From Megalobrama amblycephala (lineage: Eukaryota > Chordata > Actinopteri > Cypriniformes > Xenocyprididae), in contig NC_063054.1 in assembly GCF_018812025.1 (NCBI RefSeq), positions 25,362,142 through 25,426,141 of the forward strand: 64,000 bases of DNA, given 5' to 3'. How positions within the stretch are numbered: position 1 is the stretch's first letter; each line of letters opens with the position of its first letter. The notes beneath the pieces were generated by a model. That model saw only the letters and a list, made by a program, of their open reading frames with translations. It was not told where the DNA came from and ran no database searches. Positions 34,982 to 45,875 of the stretch are shown here, in pieces. A program made the position numbers and the translations under genes.

Positions 34982-35930
34982 GAACTTTTTAAAAAAAGAT
35001 GTAATATAAGTCTAACGTGTCCCCTGAATGTATCTATGAAGTTTCAGCTCAAAATACCCCATAGATTTTTTTTAAATTAATTTTTTTAACTGCCTATTTT
35101 GGGGCATCATTATAAATGAGGCGATTCAGGGCTACTGGCCCTTTAATTCTCGTGCTCCACGCCCACGGAGCTCGCGCTTGCCTTGAACAGTGCATAAACA
35201 AAGTTTACACAGCTAATATAACCCTCAAATGGATCTTTACAAAGTGTTCGTCATGCATGCGGCATGCATGCGTCGGATTATGTGAGTATTGTATACTGTT
35301 ATATTGTTTACATTTGATTCTGAATGAATTTGAGGCTGTGCTCCGTGGCTAACGGCTAATGCTACACTGTTGGAGAGATTTATAAAGAATGAAGTTGTGT
35401 TTATGAATTATACAGACTGCAAGTGTTTAAAAATGAAAATAACGACGGCTCTTGTCTCCGTGAATACAGTAAGAAACGATGGTAACTTTAACCACATTTA
35501 ACAGTACATTAGCAACATGCTAACGAAACATTTAGAAAGACAATTTACAAATATCACTAAAAAAATCATGATATCATGGATCATGTCAGTTATTATTGCT
35601 CCATCTGCCATGTTCGCTATTGTTCTTGCTTGCTTACCTAGTCTGTTGATTCACCTGTGCAGATCCAGACGTTAATACTGGCTGCCCTTGTCTAATGCCT
35701 TTCATAATGTTGGGAACATGGGCTGGCATATGCAAATATTGGGGGCATACACCCCGACTGTTACGTAACAGTCGGTGTTATGTTGAGATTCGCCTGTTCT
35801 TCGGAGGTCTTTTAAACAAATGAGATTTATATAAGAAGGAGGGAACAATGGAGTTTGAGGCTCACTGTATGTCATTTCCATGTACTGAACTCTTGTTATT
35901 CAACTATGCCAAGATAAATTAAATTTTCAA
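34982..35930. mobile_element. TTAA-flanked non-autonomous element, uninterrupted copy
   Basis: TTAA at 34978-34981 precedes AGGTGCCCTAGAAC. The sequence follows 7518-8188 and then 13500-13740 without a break, and CCTAG at 35637-35641 marks the empty gypsy target. It keeps a short palindrome (GACTGTTACGTAACAGTC near 35757) that is absent from the other copy. The last 20 or so bases of the right end are missing where palindromic sequence begins. Confidence 0.75.
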
Positions 35931-35952
35931 TCTCGGGATTTTTTGGATTGAT

Positions 35953-36070
35953 GAATTTTTAGGATTGCGAATATGAAAAAACGCATGCGAAAATTTCGGA
36001 CTCAGTGTGCAAAGGCCTTGAGTCCGAAATTTTCGCATGCGTTTTTTCGTATTCGTAATCCTAAAAATTC
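35953..36070. repeat. Inverted repeat, 52-base arms
   Basis: Arms 35953-36004 and 36019-36070 pair with two mismatches around a 14-base loop. Both contain AACGCATGCGAAAATTTCGG. Confidence 0.85.
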
Positions 36071-36130
36071 GTCACGCACAGAGACCTTGCACTGTCCGAT
36101 GCGTATTAATGAATGCGTTGCGGGAAAAAA

Positions 36131-36162
<32 letters not shown>

Positions 36163-36177
36163 GCAAAACAATACAAA

Positions 36178-36426
36178 ATGAAGTCTTCAAGCAGTGAGCA
36201 CGATTTAGTTGCCCTCTCTCTCTTTAAAAAGAGGAAATATTGGGTCCATCCAATTTCGAGATTGCATAGAGAGTTTCACCTCATCAAGGTGCTGCGTGAT
36301 TATCCCAAGCATTTCAAAGTTTACTTCAGGATGTCAGTGGCTCAGTTTGATGCTTTGCTACTGGCACAATCTGTCTTTGTATTCCGCACATTGTTTGTCA
36401 TTCAGTGCTGCTGTTTTGTGCTGTAG
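36178..36426 (+). pseudogene. PIF/Harbinger transposase N-terminal fragment
   Basis: The 82-codon frame contains KKRKYWVHPISRLHREFHLI, then VYFRMSVAQFDALL. The YWVHPI...GEFH...YFRMS..QFD pattern is typical of the N-terminus of HARBI1-like transposases. The catalytic part is absent. A following frame (36405-36617: WAFGIFAFAYGGSELSKRLS, then DPNIFLTDESF) is not recognised and runs into the large palindrome. It is a relic inside a rearranged element. Confidence 0.5.
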
Positions 36427-36524
36427 GCAACGTGGATCAACTTGCCAGATGGGCATTCGGGATTTTTGCATTCGCGTACGGTGGCTCTGAATTGTCAAAA
36501 CGTCTCTCAAAATGCGTGTCATGG

Positions 36525-36827
36525 ATGCGAAAAAAGCAGAAAATCGAACCTGATCCGAATATTTTTTTGACGGACGAAAGCTTCGGAGGCAGTGTGCAAG
36601 TGATTGACATAACGTGAGGTCGAAATTTTTTTTAATGTGCGAAAATTTCGCATGCGAATTTCGGACTCAAGGCCTTTGCATACCGAGTCCGAAATTCGCA
36701 TGCGAAATTTTCGCACGTTAAAAAAAAAAATTTGACCTCACGTTATCACGTTTGCACACTGCCTCCGGAACTTTCGTCCGTCAAAAAAATATTCGGATCA
36801 GGTTCGATTTTCTGCGTTTTTTCGCAT
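36525..36827. repeat. Inverted repeat, about 143-base arms
   Basis: Arms 36525-36668 and 36685-36827 are imperfect inverted copies. GACGGACGAAAG, GGAGGCAGTGTGCAA and TAACGTGAGGTC on the left have complements on the right. The inner part shares GCATGCGAAATTTTCG-type sequence with the palindrome at 35953-36070. Confidence 0.8.
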
Positions 36828-36849
36828 CTGTTTTTAAAAGCTGTTTGAC

Positions 36850-37447
36850 CAAGCATTATTAAATTCTCAAATCTGGCATTGATAGTTTTAATTTTAAACA
36901 TGTGAAAACAGCAACATGATTGTCAAAATCTGCACTATCAGACAAGGATTTATCAGCTATATTTTACTTTGTCACAAGTATAGCGACACCCCTGGGTAGT
37001 TGCAATCAATTCCAATGTGTTTGGAAATGTGTTTATTTTAACCTTGCGATGGCGCCAGATAATCTTTAATCGGTAATGACAAATGGTGACATAATTTATA
37101 GCATTAACAAGATGACCCGTTGAATTCATTTTGGGATCAACGACTGAATGTATTTTTAGTCCAGTATATTAGTATTGACAAAGTTCAGAGGCTGTCATTA
37201 CAACTTACTTTGTTGTGTATTTTCAATATGAAAAATAACTTTTATATTGATGGATTAATTGTATTTTGAAAAAACGTGTCATGGATTTATTGCATTTTGG
37301 GGAAAAAATAATCTGTTTTTGCTATGTGATGCTATGTGAAAGTTTGAAACAAAAAATAGTGGTTTTCATCAATTTCTTGGTAAAGAAAACACATTTTTAC
37401 TCAAATTAATCAAAATGGATTTATTGCGTTTTGGAACCAAACTCTTC

Positions 37448-37503
<56 letters not shown>

Positions 37504-37820
37504 GTGTGTGTGTGTGTGTGTGTCAGATTACATGAAACAAGTTGACCCAGACCTGATGAGCAGCAGCTTTGCTTATTTGCAACCCAATGCACTGCTCTTG
37601 GTAGATTGTGTTGGTCATTATGTAAATTATTTTACAGTGTCTGTGTTCTTTAATTTGCATGTCAGCATTAGATCATGTGCAAAACTTGCCACTGCCATCA
37701 ACGCATTTGTGGAATTGCGCTCACGCTAATTTGCCCCATTTAGTTAATCTGGCCATTTATCTAAATCTTAATATAAACAGAACTTTATTGTCCACTGGTG
37801 TGGACGCTAATATAGTTATG
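36850..37820. other. Unassigned AT-rich sequence with a TG microsatellite
   Basis: TA then TG/TATG repeats span about 37449-37523. The 104-codon frame across them reflects the repeat. No other feature is supported. Confidence 0.4.
37449..37523. repeat. (TG)n microsatellite with TATG interruptions
   Basis: A dinucleotide repeat of about 75 bases. Confidence 0.9.
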
Positions 37821-37825
37821 ATTAT

Positions 37826-38323
37826 TGTAAGGATTGAGTCAACAGAGTGAAGATCCATCTGCAGCTTTTATTGAAGTCAAGTTCACTGAAAAAATAACAG
37901 CAAGGATGAGCCAGTGGCAGAAACAGTGACAGGCAGTGATCTGGGTAGGCAGCAAACAATCAGAGATCCAAGGCAGGCAGAGATCAGGGCAGGCAGCAAA
38001 CATACACAATCCAGAAACAGGCAAGGGTCAAGACAGGCAGCAGAGAATCAGAAATGAGAAACAGTCCAAGGTCAAACACAAGAATACAGAATCCAGGGGA
38101 AATGCTCAGAAATGTCAGACGGAGCAAAACAAGACTTCGCATGGAGGTGTGGGTGCAAGTGTCTCTTATGTGTGAGTGAGTGATTGTATAATGAGTAGCA
38201 GGTGAAGGGTGATCAGTCCAAGGTATGAGGGTAGATGGGAAATGGAGTCCAAATGATGTGTGTAGTCCAGGATAGAGTGCCCTCTGGTGGCAATGACGGG
38301 CACTCTCACTGGTCATCGTGACA
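37826..38323 (-). mobile_element. Solo LTR of a Tf1/sushi-type element
   Basis: 498 bases with perfect target duplication ATTAT (37821-37825 and 38324-38328). In minus orientation it starts TGTCACGATGACCAGTGAGA and ends with TTACA. It has AATAAA near its 3' end (minus strand, about 37870). GCGAAGTCTT occurs at 38140-38131 (minus), the same word that forms the RNA start of the chromovirus at 8391, and CATAAGAG begins 30 bases upstream of it. The first 26 bases resemble the LTR of the non-autonomous element at 27245. The internal region was lost by LTR-LTR recombination. Confidence 0.85.
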
Positions 38324-38328
38324 ATTAT

Positions 38329-39089
38329 AGATAGTTATCTTTATATTGTTCTTTGTGTCAACGGGCCTTTACTTTCAATATCATATGCTACTATTAATAT
38401 GTTTGAGATTAATATGTTACTAAAAAGTGTTAACAGCAGTAGCAATGCATACAGGATCAGAGAAAGGTTCATGATTTGCATGTCCCTACTGATAAGGCTT
38501 TAGCATGTTGATATGACATACATAACATATACAGTGATGATTGATATGACATAACATATACAGTGATGATCAGGGGTGCAAATGGCATAATTGGCATCAC
38601 TCAGGTTACTTTCAACAACATAACATCTGGAAAACCATGCCTGCATAGGTGAACCAGGTGCAGAAAGAAGGGCCTATACATTATCACCTGCGCTGAACAC
38701 TTCCCTTGTCATAGTGAACATTCATTTTTGACTGACTTTCAGTGAGATAAGCCTTAGCTAACTCCAACGCCTTGTAAAGATTTTCTTGAAAAGTACTCAT
38801 GTAGACTTAATAGCCTGCAAACAGTATGAACTAAATAAGTTTGGTGGGCCTAAAACCCAACAACTCTTAAACAGTTTCTCTTATAGCAAACATCAGAAAC
38901 AGCACTCTTTACTGGTCTCAGTTCAGTGCAACTAACTCTTTTGTTACTTTCTCAAATAGCTTAGTGGTGTAATTTGACCCTTGGTCACCACTAGACTGAA
39001 CTGAACTTAACTTTATCAGCTCACAAACCACAGTGTGAGTTTGAATTGAGCCCAGAAAAACAAATTCAGGGTAGTGAGTGTTATATGAT
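38329..39089. other. Unassigned sequence with a short tandem duplication
   Basis: About 30 bases (GATATGACATA...ACAGTGATGAT) are repeated at 38510-38542 and 38543-38572. Otherwise nothing is recognised. Confidence 0.4.
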
Positions 39090-40010
39090 TGTGGCAAGCA
39101 GGACGGGGCAGAGGGCTGTGAGAACCACGCACCACACCGGTCTCTTATCTTTCATGGAGGAGCTTCGGAAGCATAAAAGGAGGAGCAACGACAGTGAAGG
39201 ATGAGAGCAGACCAGGCCTGTATATGTTAAAATATTCACCAGTTCCTGCCTCCTCCTTCCCTGAACAATAGGGAGATTGTGGTGCTGAGGAGGTCAGGCA
39301 GCACGAAGGAGCGGAGACCACCAGTGGCTGCCCGAGGCGGTGGTGCTGGAGTGCTGGAAGACCTGGTGGGATGGAGAGCTCACAACTGTGCTCCTAGGCA
39401 GAGGAGGGGTGGCTGCCGTCCGAGAGGGAGCGGAGGAGTCAGTGCATTTTCCCAGGAGGCTGGAGCCTGCTGCTGTCCACCATGTTTAGGGAGGAGCAGG
39501 GTACGGGGGACTCGCTACCGAATGCCCTCAACCGGAGGAGCCATCACAGTCCCCCTGGAGGCAGAGGAGCGTTGAGGCGTCCACCAAAGGATGTCCAGTA
39601 CAGTCGCATGGCACCGCGAATAAGAGTCTTTCAGCTGGTTGAGGACTGAGTGGCAGTGTGTCTGGGAACCTCTGTCTCTACTCATGCTTCTGTCTCCTTT
39701 TCTCTCGCCTCGTCTGTCTTTACCCCCAGGTGCTGCGGCTGCCGTGACTGGTCCTCTCCAGAGGGGGAGGAGTAGAGCACAGTATCGTGGGTACCCCGTC
39801 TGCGAGGGGTGATGGCAGTATGTGGCAAGCAGGACGGGGCCATGAGAATGGACCGACGCCGGTGCCACCTGTACATCTCACCAGTCTCATATCTCTCACG
39901 GAGGAGTTTGGGAAGAAGAAAAGGAGGTGCGATGACAGTGAAGGATCCATCCATACTTGCAGTCACCAGTACACACTCACCTGATTACTTTCCTAACCAG
40001 AAATACAGGG
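39090..40010 (+). mobile_element. Possible decayed LTR element
   Basis: Two diverged direct copies begin TGTGGCAAGCAGGACGGGGC (39090 and 39821). They share further words (CACCGGTCTC/CACCAGTCTC, GGAGGAGCTT/GGAGGAGTTT, GACAGTGAAGGAT) over about 140 bases. The GC-rich, purine-rich interior has no pol motif. This would fit diverged LTRs or simply a repeated module. No target duplication is found. Confidence 0.35.
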
Positions 40011-40099
40011 GGAGTACTCTGGGTTCAGGCCAAAATAGTGAGCTCGGAGCCCTCTCCTCGGACATCACGCCAAATACGCATACTATTTATTCTATCTGA

Positions 40100-41000
40100 T
40101 TATTTGTAACTCGTGAATTAGTGATTGCACCGATCCTGTCTCTCAACATCAAAACTGTTTTGAACCTGTAATTTTGGAAAGGGCTACTCATTATAAATGG
40201 AACAAATGTTCTTGGGTCAGTCTATACTCACAAGGCATCACTCCCACGCATAGCATGCATGAAAGGTACACCCTTTGGTTTACTACCAGAGATTTTCTAA
40301 CCCCTGCAACTCAAAGTGCCCTGCCTGGTATGATACAGTAAAAAAATACATGCTTACTTTTGTGTCTTTTCAAACCTGATGAAACCTGCTTAAGTTTTAA
40401 TTAGCGTGTGTAATGAGCATGCATGTGTGTGTAATTGTTGACTGCGTGAAGCAGGCTGCGTAGCAGCCACACCACTGAACATTCCAGGCTGGTAAAATAG
40501 TTTGGAGATGATTTAGTGTGGGGTTAAAAGATGATGCACTAAATGCATATACATGTGGCAGGCGAGTTATGTTGCACCAGGCAGGGCAAACCGTGCAGAG
40601 CTCAATTCCTCCGTCACTTTGCAATTGCACCTGGTGAGAGCACACAGAAAATCCAGCAACAAATAGCAGCAACTGGCCTTTAGGTAGCGCGAGTCCCACT
40701 TATATAACCTGCATGTTTTGTTTTCACCGGCCAAATATGGATTATGTATTGTGGCTTGCTGTTTTGATTTTTACTAGATTTTTTGAGTTTTACTGAAACT
40801 TCTATCGTCTTGCCGTCTTGAAGTCATTGTTCTGGATCTGGTTTAATTATCACCACCCTGTAGACCTCCCAGACACTTCTGGACTGAACTGGAGGGATGC
40901 CATCATCTGGTATCTGGTGAGTGTCTACCCCCGGTCCAGAACACAGCTGAACCAGAGCTAATTTCACCACCCTCAACCACGTAGAAATCGTGTGAACCCC
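40100..41000. other. Unassigned sequence
   Basis: No supported feature. Short frames only. Confidence 0.35.
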
Positions 41001-41011
41001 CTGCAGATGGA

Positions 41012-41671
41012 GTGCTACCAACACGTCAGCCAGAAGCCGAGGAGAAGAGGACAGCACTGACCCTCGCCCTGGAAGAGGAGCCCCAAAGTGAGTCTGACCA
41101 GGGGTGCAAGCCCAAGACACTGGTGGCTGAGGGTATACTGGTGGAAATAGAGACTGAGGACTGGCTGATGGACTTCAATGCAGAGGTATTATCTCCCACC
41201 CTATCCCACCAGGTATTATCTGTCTGTTCTGGATCACTGCTGTTTAAAGAGACTGTATCGTTAACAGGTATGGACTGTGATCTGTCTGTTTGTTCTAAAT
41301 CATCGCTGTTTCAAGACAGCACTGAGACTGTTTCATTAACCTGTTAGGAATTGGAATTACCATCATTGATCTTGTCAATCTTACCTCTGTCACCATCACT
41401 GCAAAGCTCAGCCAGTCCTCCAGCTCCTCCTCTGCTAGATGCCTGTAGCCTTTCGCCATTCCCAGTTATACCTTGCTGTGACGCAGAGCCTCAGGCCATG
41501 CAACTACTAGCCTTGCCAGAGCGAGAGAATCCTGTGGCCTCTGTTCCCTTCGCTCTAACTCCGCCTGTCGACCTGTTGGTATCGCCATGGCTCCTCCCAC
41601 CCTTGGCTCCACCAGAGACCCTCAAATTATTAGCACTGTTTCTAATTGTAACCCAGGTCCCATGTAGTTAG
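41012..41671 (+). pseudogene. Unrecognised acidic/proline-rich coding relic
   Basis: Two consecutive frames (41012-41347 and 41351-41671) read as Glu-rich (ALEEEPQSESDQG, EIETEDWLMDF), then Ser/Thr-rich with a repeated SVCS-SLF(K/Q)-ETVSLT module, then Pro/Leu/Ala-rich. The composition resembles the variable body of non-autonomous LTR-element proteins elsewhere in this window, but there is no head domain and no LTRs. I do not recognise a family. Confidence 0.25.
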
Positions 41672-41689
41672 AAAATAAAGCTGGAGTGG

Positions 41690-44600
41690 TTAATACAATG
41701 AGACTGGGCCTGGGCTCGTTGTAGGGAAATACAACTTGTTTTATATGTTACTTAATAAATGTATATTTGTAATACTCTTGGCTATTCTTATAAAGACCAC
41801 CACAACTGTATTTTGATTGCAAAAATATTCACAAGTATTTATTTACAACATTAAATAAAAGATAAATGTATCTTAGAATAAAATAAAACAAATCACATAG
41901 GCATGAAAAGATGGGGGGAAAAAAACTCAAACAAAAAGAAAAACTTCACTTTTCCAAAAGGAAAACAAACCTTTCTGTGGTTATATTGAAATTAAACAAT
42001 TATTCATTCCCTCTGAAAAAATGTCCAACCCCGTTGCAGGCCTGTTCGATGCCACTTTGTGTGCGGTGAGGCCTGAAAACTGGAATGGCCGCTTCACTCA
42101 GAAACTGAGTATAAACAAACAAAAAAAAAAAAAAACACGTGCATGTGAATGGTAGTACTCACGAAATCCAGGTTAAGTTAGTACAGCAAAGGCAATGGTA
42201 ATGGCGATGGTAATGGCAAAGGAAGAAGCAAAGCACAGCCGATCATGGCAGGGCACACAGAAACAGCAGGCAGAAACAGCAGGGCCTTCGGTTGGAAAAC
42301 CAGTCTCTCTCTCACCAACGTCCGTCTCCTTAAAGCATATTATCTGAATTGAGCCACATTATCAAACACTATTTCTTATTGAATTAGCGTTAGCTTTGCT
42401 TTAGCTTTAGAGATATCACAATGCTAAAACTACAACATATGAGCACATTGGCACAGAATGCTACCGCTAATTAGCATGTCGCTAACCACATTATACATCC
42501 AGTCTCTTAACTATAACAGTTCGATATAGCACAAAATTACAGGCATACACAATCATATTCACCTCTTGCAGGTCACCAAAGTTTTTTTTTGTTGTAAGGA
42601 CCACGAGTAGTCGACCTTCATAACAAAACACTAATGCTTCCCACACCACGATGCCTCCTTCATTAGCGCTCTCATCATAGCGTCTGTTCTTACGTTTTTC
42701 ATGCGTGCTCACTACTCCTCACACAAACCTGTCCCAATAGTCCCGCCCCTTACACAGTGATGTTACTCTGATTGGCTCAAGTACTAACACAACCAAAAGC
42801 AAAACAGGAATTAAATGATTGACAGGTGACAGGTAACAGGTTAGATTACACTGATAAACACAGCTTCTTCTTTTCTACTTTTCTCTCAAATGAAACAAAA
42901 AACTTTTTATATGAATTTAACTTTAACTGTAAATAGTCTTATTTATTAAACTCTACATATTATATTTATACTTTTAACAAGCACACCTTTTACCCAATTT
43001 TAACTAACATGAACTCTATTTATGAACTTCTCTTTTTTTTTGTATGTGCGTGTGTTACACTGTTAATGATCTTTTATACTCTGTAACTTATAGAAATTTT
43101 GTACAGGGCTACATAATATTAAAATGTAAAATTCTAAAGACTAGTATGTAAAATCTTACAGACTAGGAAGTTTTTATGTACATTAACAAAGATATGGGAC
43201 AATCAAAAATGCATTGTAATATGCAGGATTCTGAAATGATTTCTTATTTTAAAGAGATGGCACTCCTCATCCAGTATGCAAAGTTCTGCAAACCACTTTA
43301 GGTATATCTCTATAGCATTCTCAATTGCCATTACAGCAGTGCATGAGAAATGTACAAATGCGCATCTTCAATATTAAATATTTCACTCAAACATTTTAAA
43401 CACGTAAAGCATAAATAATATAAATACATTGTATAAATGTATGCATTGTAATGCAGTGGACATGGTATCTAAATTTTCATGGATTATGATACATAACTTC
43501 AGATGTAGCTCCATTATATTCTGATGTGACATTTATAGTTCTTGAAGAAACAAGGTGTATTGCTGTGACCTTCAACAGCTAATCTGCAGACAACTTAGAA
43601 ATATAACCCCCATCAAAAACAAAAGCTAAATCTAAACTCTATTTGAATTATTAATGATATTGGTAGAAACACTGCTGCAGTCTGGAGAGCAGAAATATCC
43701 ATGAAACATATTTCTGCCTCCATAATGCAACAAAAGATGCTGTTACTTTATGGTCCCAATTGAATTGCATGTAAAAAGGATATTTGTATTGTTTTGTAAA
43801 ACGTGTTACAAAACAATACAAATTGTTTTGTAACAATATATATGGTCATTATGTGCACCTTTTTAAATTCTCATGATGAATCTCATAATTGTTCCTGCCT
43901 CCTTGAAAATATATATATATATTTTTTTTACTTTGCAACATAAGGAGATTGAGCTATTTTTACCTTATTGACTGCTGCAATAAATAGCAATGCTCGTAAA
44001 TGCTACTCAGAAGCTCCTGGAAGAATTCAAGGAGGCTTACGTCTATGAGTGACCTTCATAAATATTTGAAAATTTTCTACAGTCTTCTGGGTGTATTGAG
44101 AATCCATAAATGTATTTTCCAAAGCAGACAGTTTACATTATATTTCAATATGTGAAGAGGACTGAGAACAATAGTGACGCTTTTGCTTGGGCACAGATTA
44201 AATGTTCATATACATTCGTTTAAACTATTTAAATGTATTTGTACTTGTACTTCCAGAATTTTCAAATCATTGACTCCCAACTTATTGACAAATGGAAGTC
44301 TAAAGTCTAAAATTGTTGCAGAAGCAGGGACACTTACTATAATCTTGCATATTACCAGCTTGCTTGCATGTACCCAAGACAACACTACGAACCTGACTGA
44401 CAAGATAGAGAATTTTTGTACTTACTTTTTTGTTAAAGGGGTTCTATTTTGCCACATTTAGTATGTTCATAATCTTGTTTAGGGGTCTACTACTTCATTT
44501 AATGTTGAAAAAACTCAATATGTTTCTTTTAATTTACATTGCTGCAACACTTGTTTTCAGCCTCTGTCTAAACAGTTTTTATTTCTTTAAAACCCACCTT

Positions 44601-44720
44601 CCTAAAAGTGCAGTTTGCGCTGATTGGTCAGCCAGCTTCAATCTGTTGTTATCGCTCTACTGCTTAGAGCATGTGTTGGAAATGTAATGCCCCTTACCGT
44701 GTGCTGTATCAGTTTGAACC
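41690..44720. other. Unassigned AT-rich sequence
   Basis: No coding motif or element ends. A 17-base perfect inverted repeat (43783-43799 with 43806-43822, TTTGTATTGTTTTGTAA) forms a small hairpin. GGTAATGGC-type triplet runs lie at about 42190-42220. Confidence 0.35.
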
Positions 44721-44723
44721 TAA

Positions 44724-45573
44724 GGGTGTTTTCACACCTATGGATCGCTTGTTTTTTTCCGAAACAGAGACTAAATTTGTTACAATGTTGCATTTTCTTC
44801 TTGGTTCGGTTCGCTTTCACATGGCAACATTTCAAAGCATACCAAAATGCATTCAGGCAAGTCACATGAGAGTACAACTGTCCTCTTATTGGTCAGAGTT
44901 TTCGCTGCGTCATCCATCAAAATAATGATTGACAAGCTAGCTCCATGAGCTTATTGTGGCTTTATTTGTAACTGTCGAGACACACACAAACACTTTATAA
45001 ATGTAGCCGTCTCTCCCGCAGTTAATTCATATTTTCTGCGGCAAATTCAAACCCGCGCTCTTTCTCTCTCTCTCCATCTCTGGATTTCCCAGCGCTGTCT
45101 AGTAGGCGACCTGTTGTCCGTGTGTCTGTCGAGAGAGACCATTTGAATTTTATAATGAAGCAGAGCGGGAATTGAGACTTCGTCGGGACAGCATTCTCGC
45201 ACGGAGAAGTGTAATTACACACCAGAGGCGCTCGTTGGCTTTCAGATATTGTGAATAATGTGCTCACTCACAGAATCAGACATTACTGATTTTTATATCA
45301 TATTTTCCGTTATGAAAATGATATCATTTGGTTCGTTGGTCCGTTAACTGGGTCGATTGCTTTCACATCTCAAGCGAACCGCTCCAGAGTTCGTTTGAAA
45401 GCGTACCGAGACCACCTCTTCAAGCATGTCTCGGTACGCTTGTTTGGTCCGCTTTTGGTGCGCACCCGAGTGCGATTGCTGCTTTCCCACCTGCCCAAAC
45501 AAACCGCACCAAAGGGGCAAACGAACTCTGGTACGATTCAACCGAACTAAATGAGGCAGGTGTGAAAGCACCC
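44724..45573. mobile_element. Non-autonomous PIF/Harbinger element
   Basis: The left end is GGGTGTTTTCACACCT after TAA. The right end is AGGTGTGAAAGCACCC followed by TTA. About 200 bases of its right end (45360-45573) nearly match the right end of the neighbouring autonomous element (50455-50657), including ACCGCTCCAGAGTTCG and GAAAGCGTACCGAGACCACC. No coding capacity. The flanking triplets differ (TAA and TTA). Confidence 0.65.
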
Positions 45574-45875
45574 TTAGGGTGCTTTCACATCTCTAGTTCG
45601 GTTCATTTGGTCCGAACCAAGAGCAAACAATTATAGATTGTAGCATTTTTCTGCTTTTTTGGTCCCTTTTCACACCACACTGATTGCTTTGGTCCGAACC
45701 AGTTGAAACGAACCAAAATGTAGTCACGTGACAACATCCACATCACTCATTGGCCATGGCGTATTTGCTAAACTGCTTTTCGATTGGTCAGGATTGTGCG
45801 GGAAAATCACAACATAAGAGGAAAAGCCAGCAAACAATACGGAGACAACACAACACAACACAACACAACACAACT

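Noticed and set aside
37415..37729. 104-codon frame across the TG repeat
   Set aside because: Frame created by the microsatellite (VCVCVC run).
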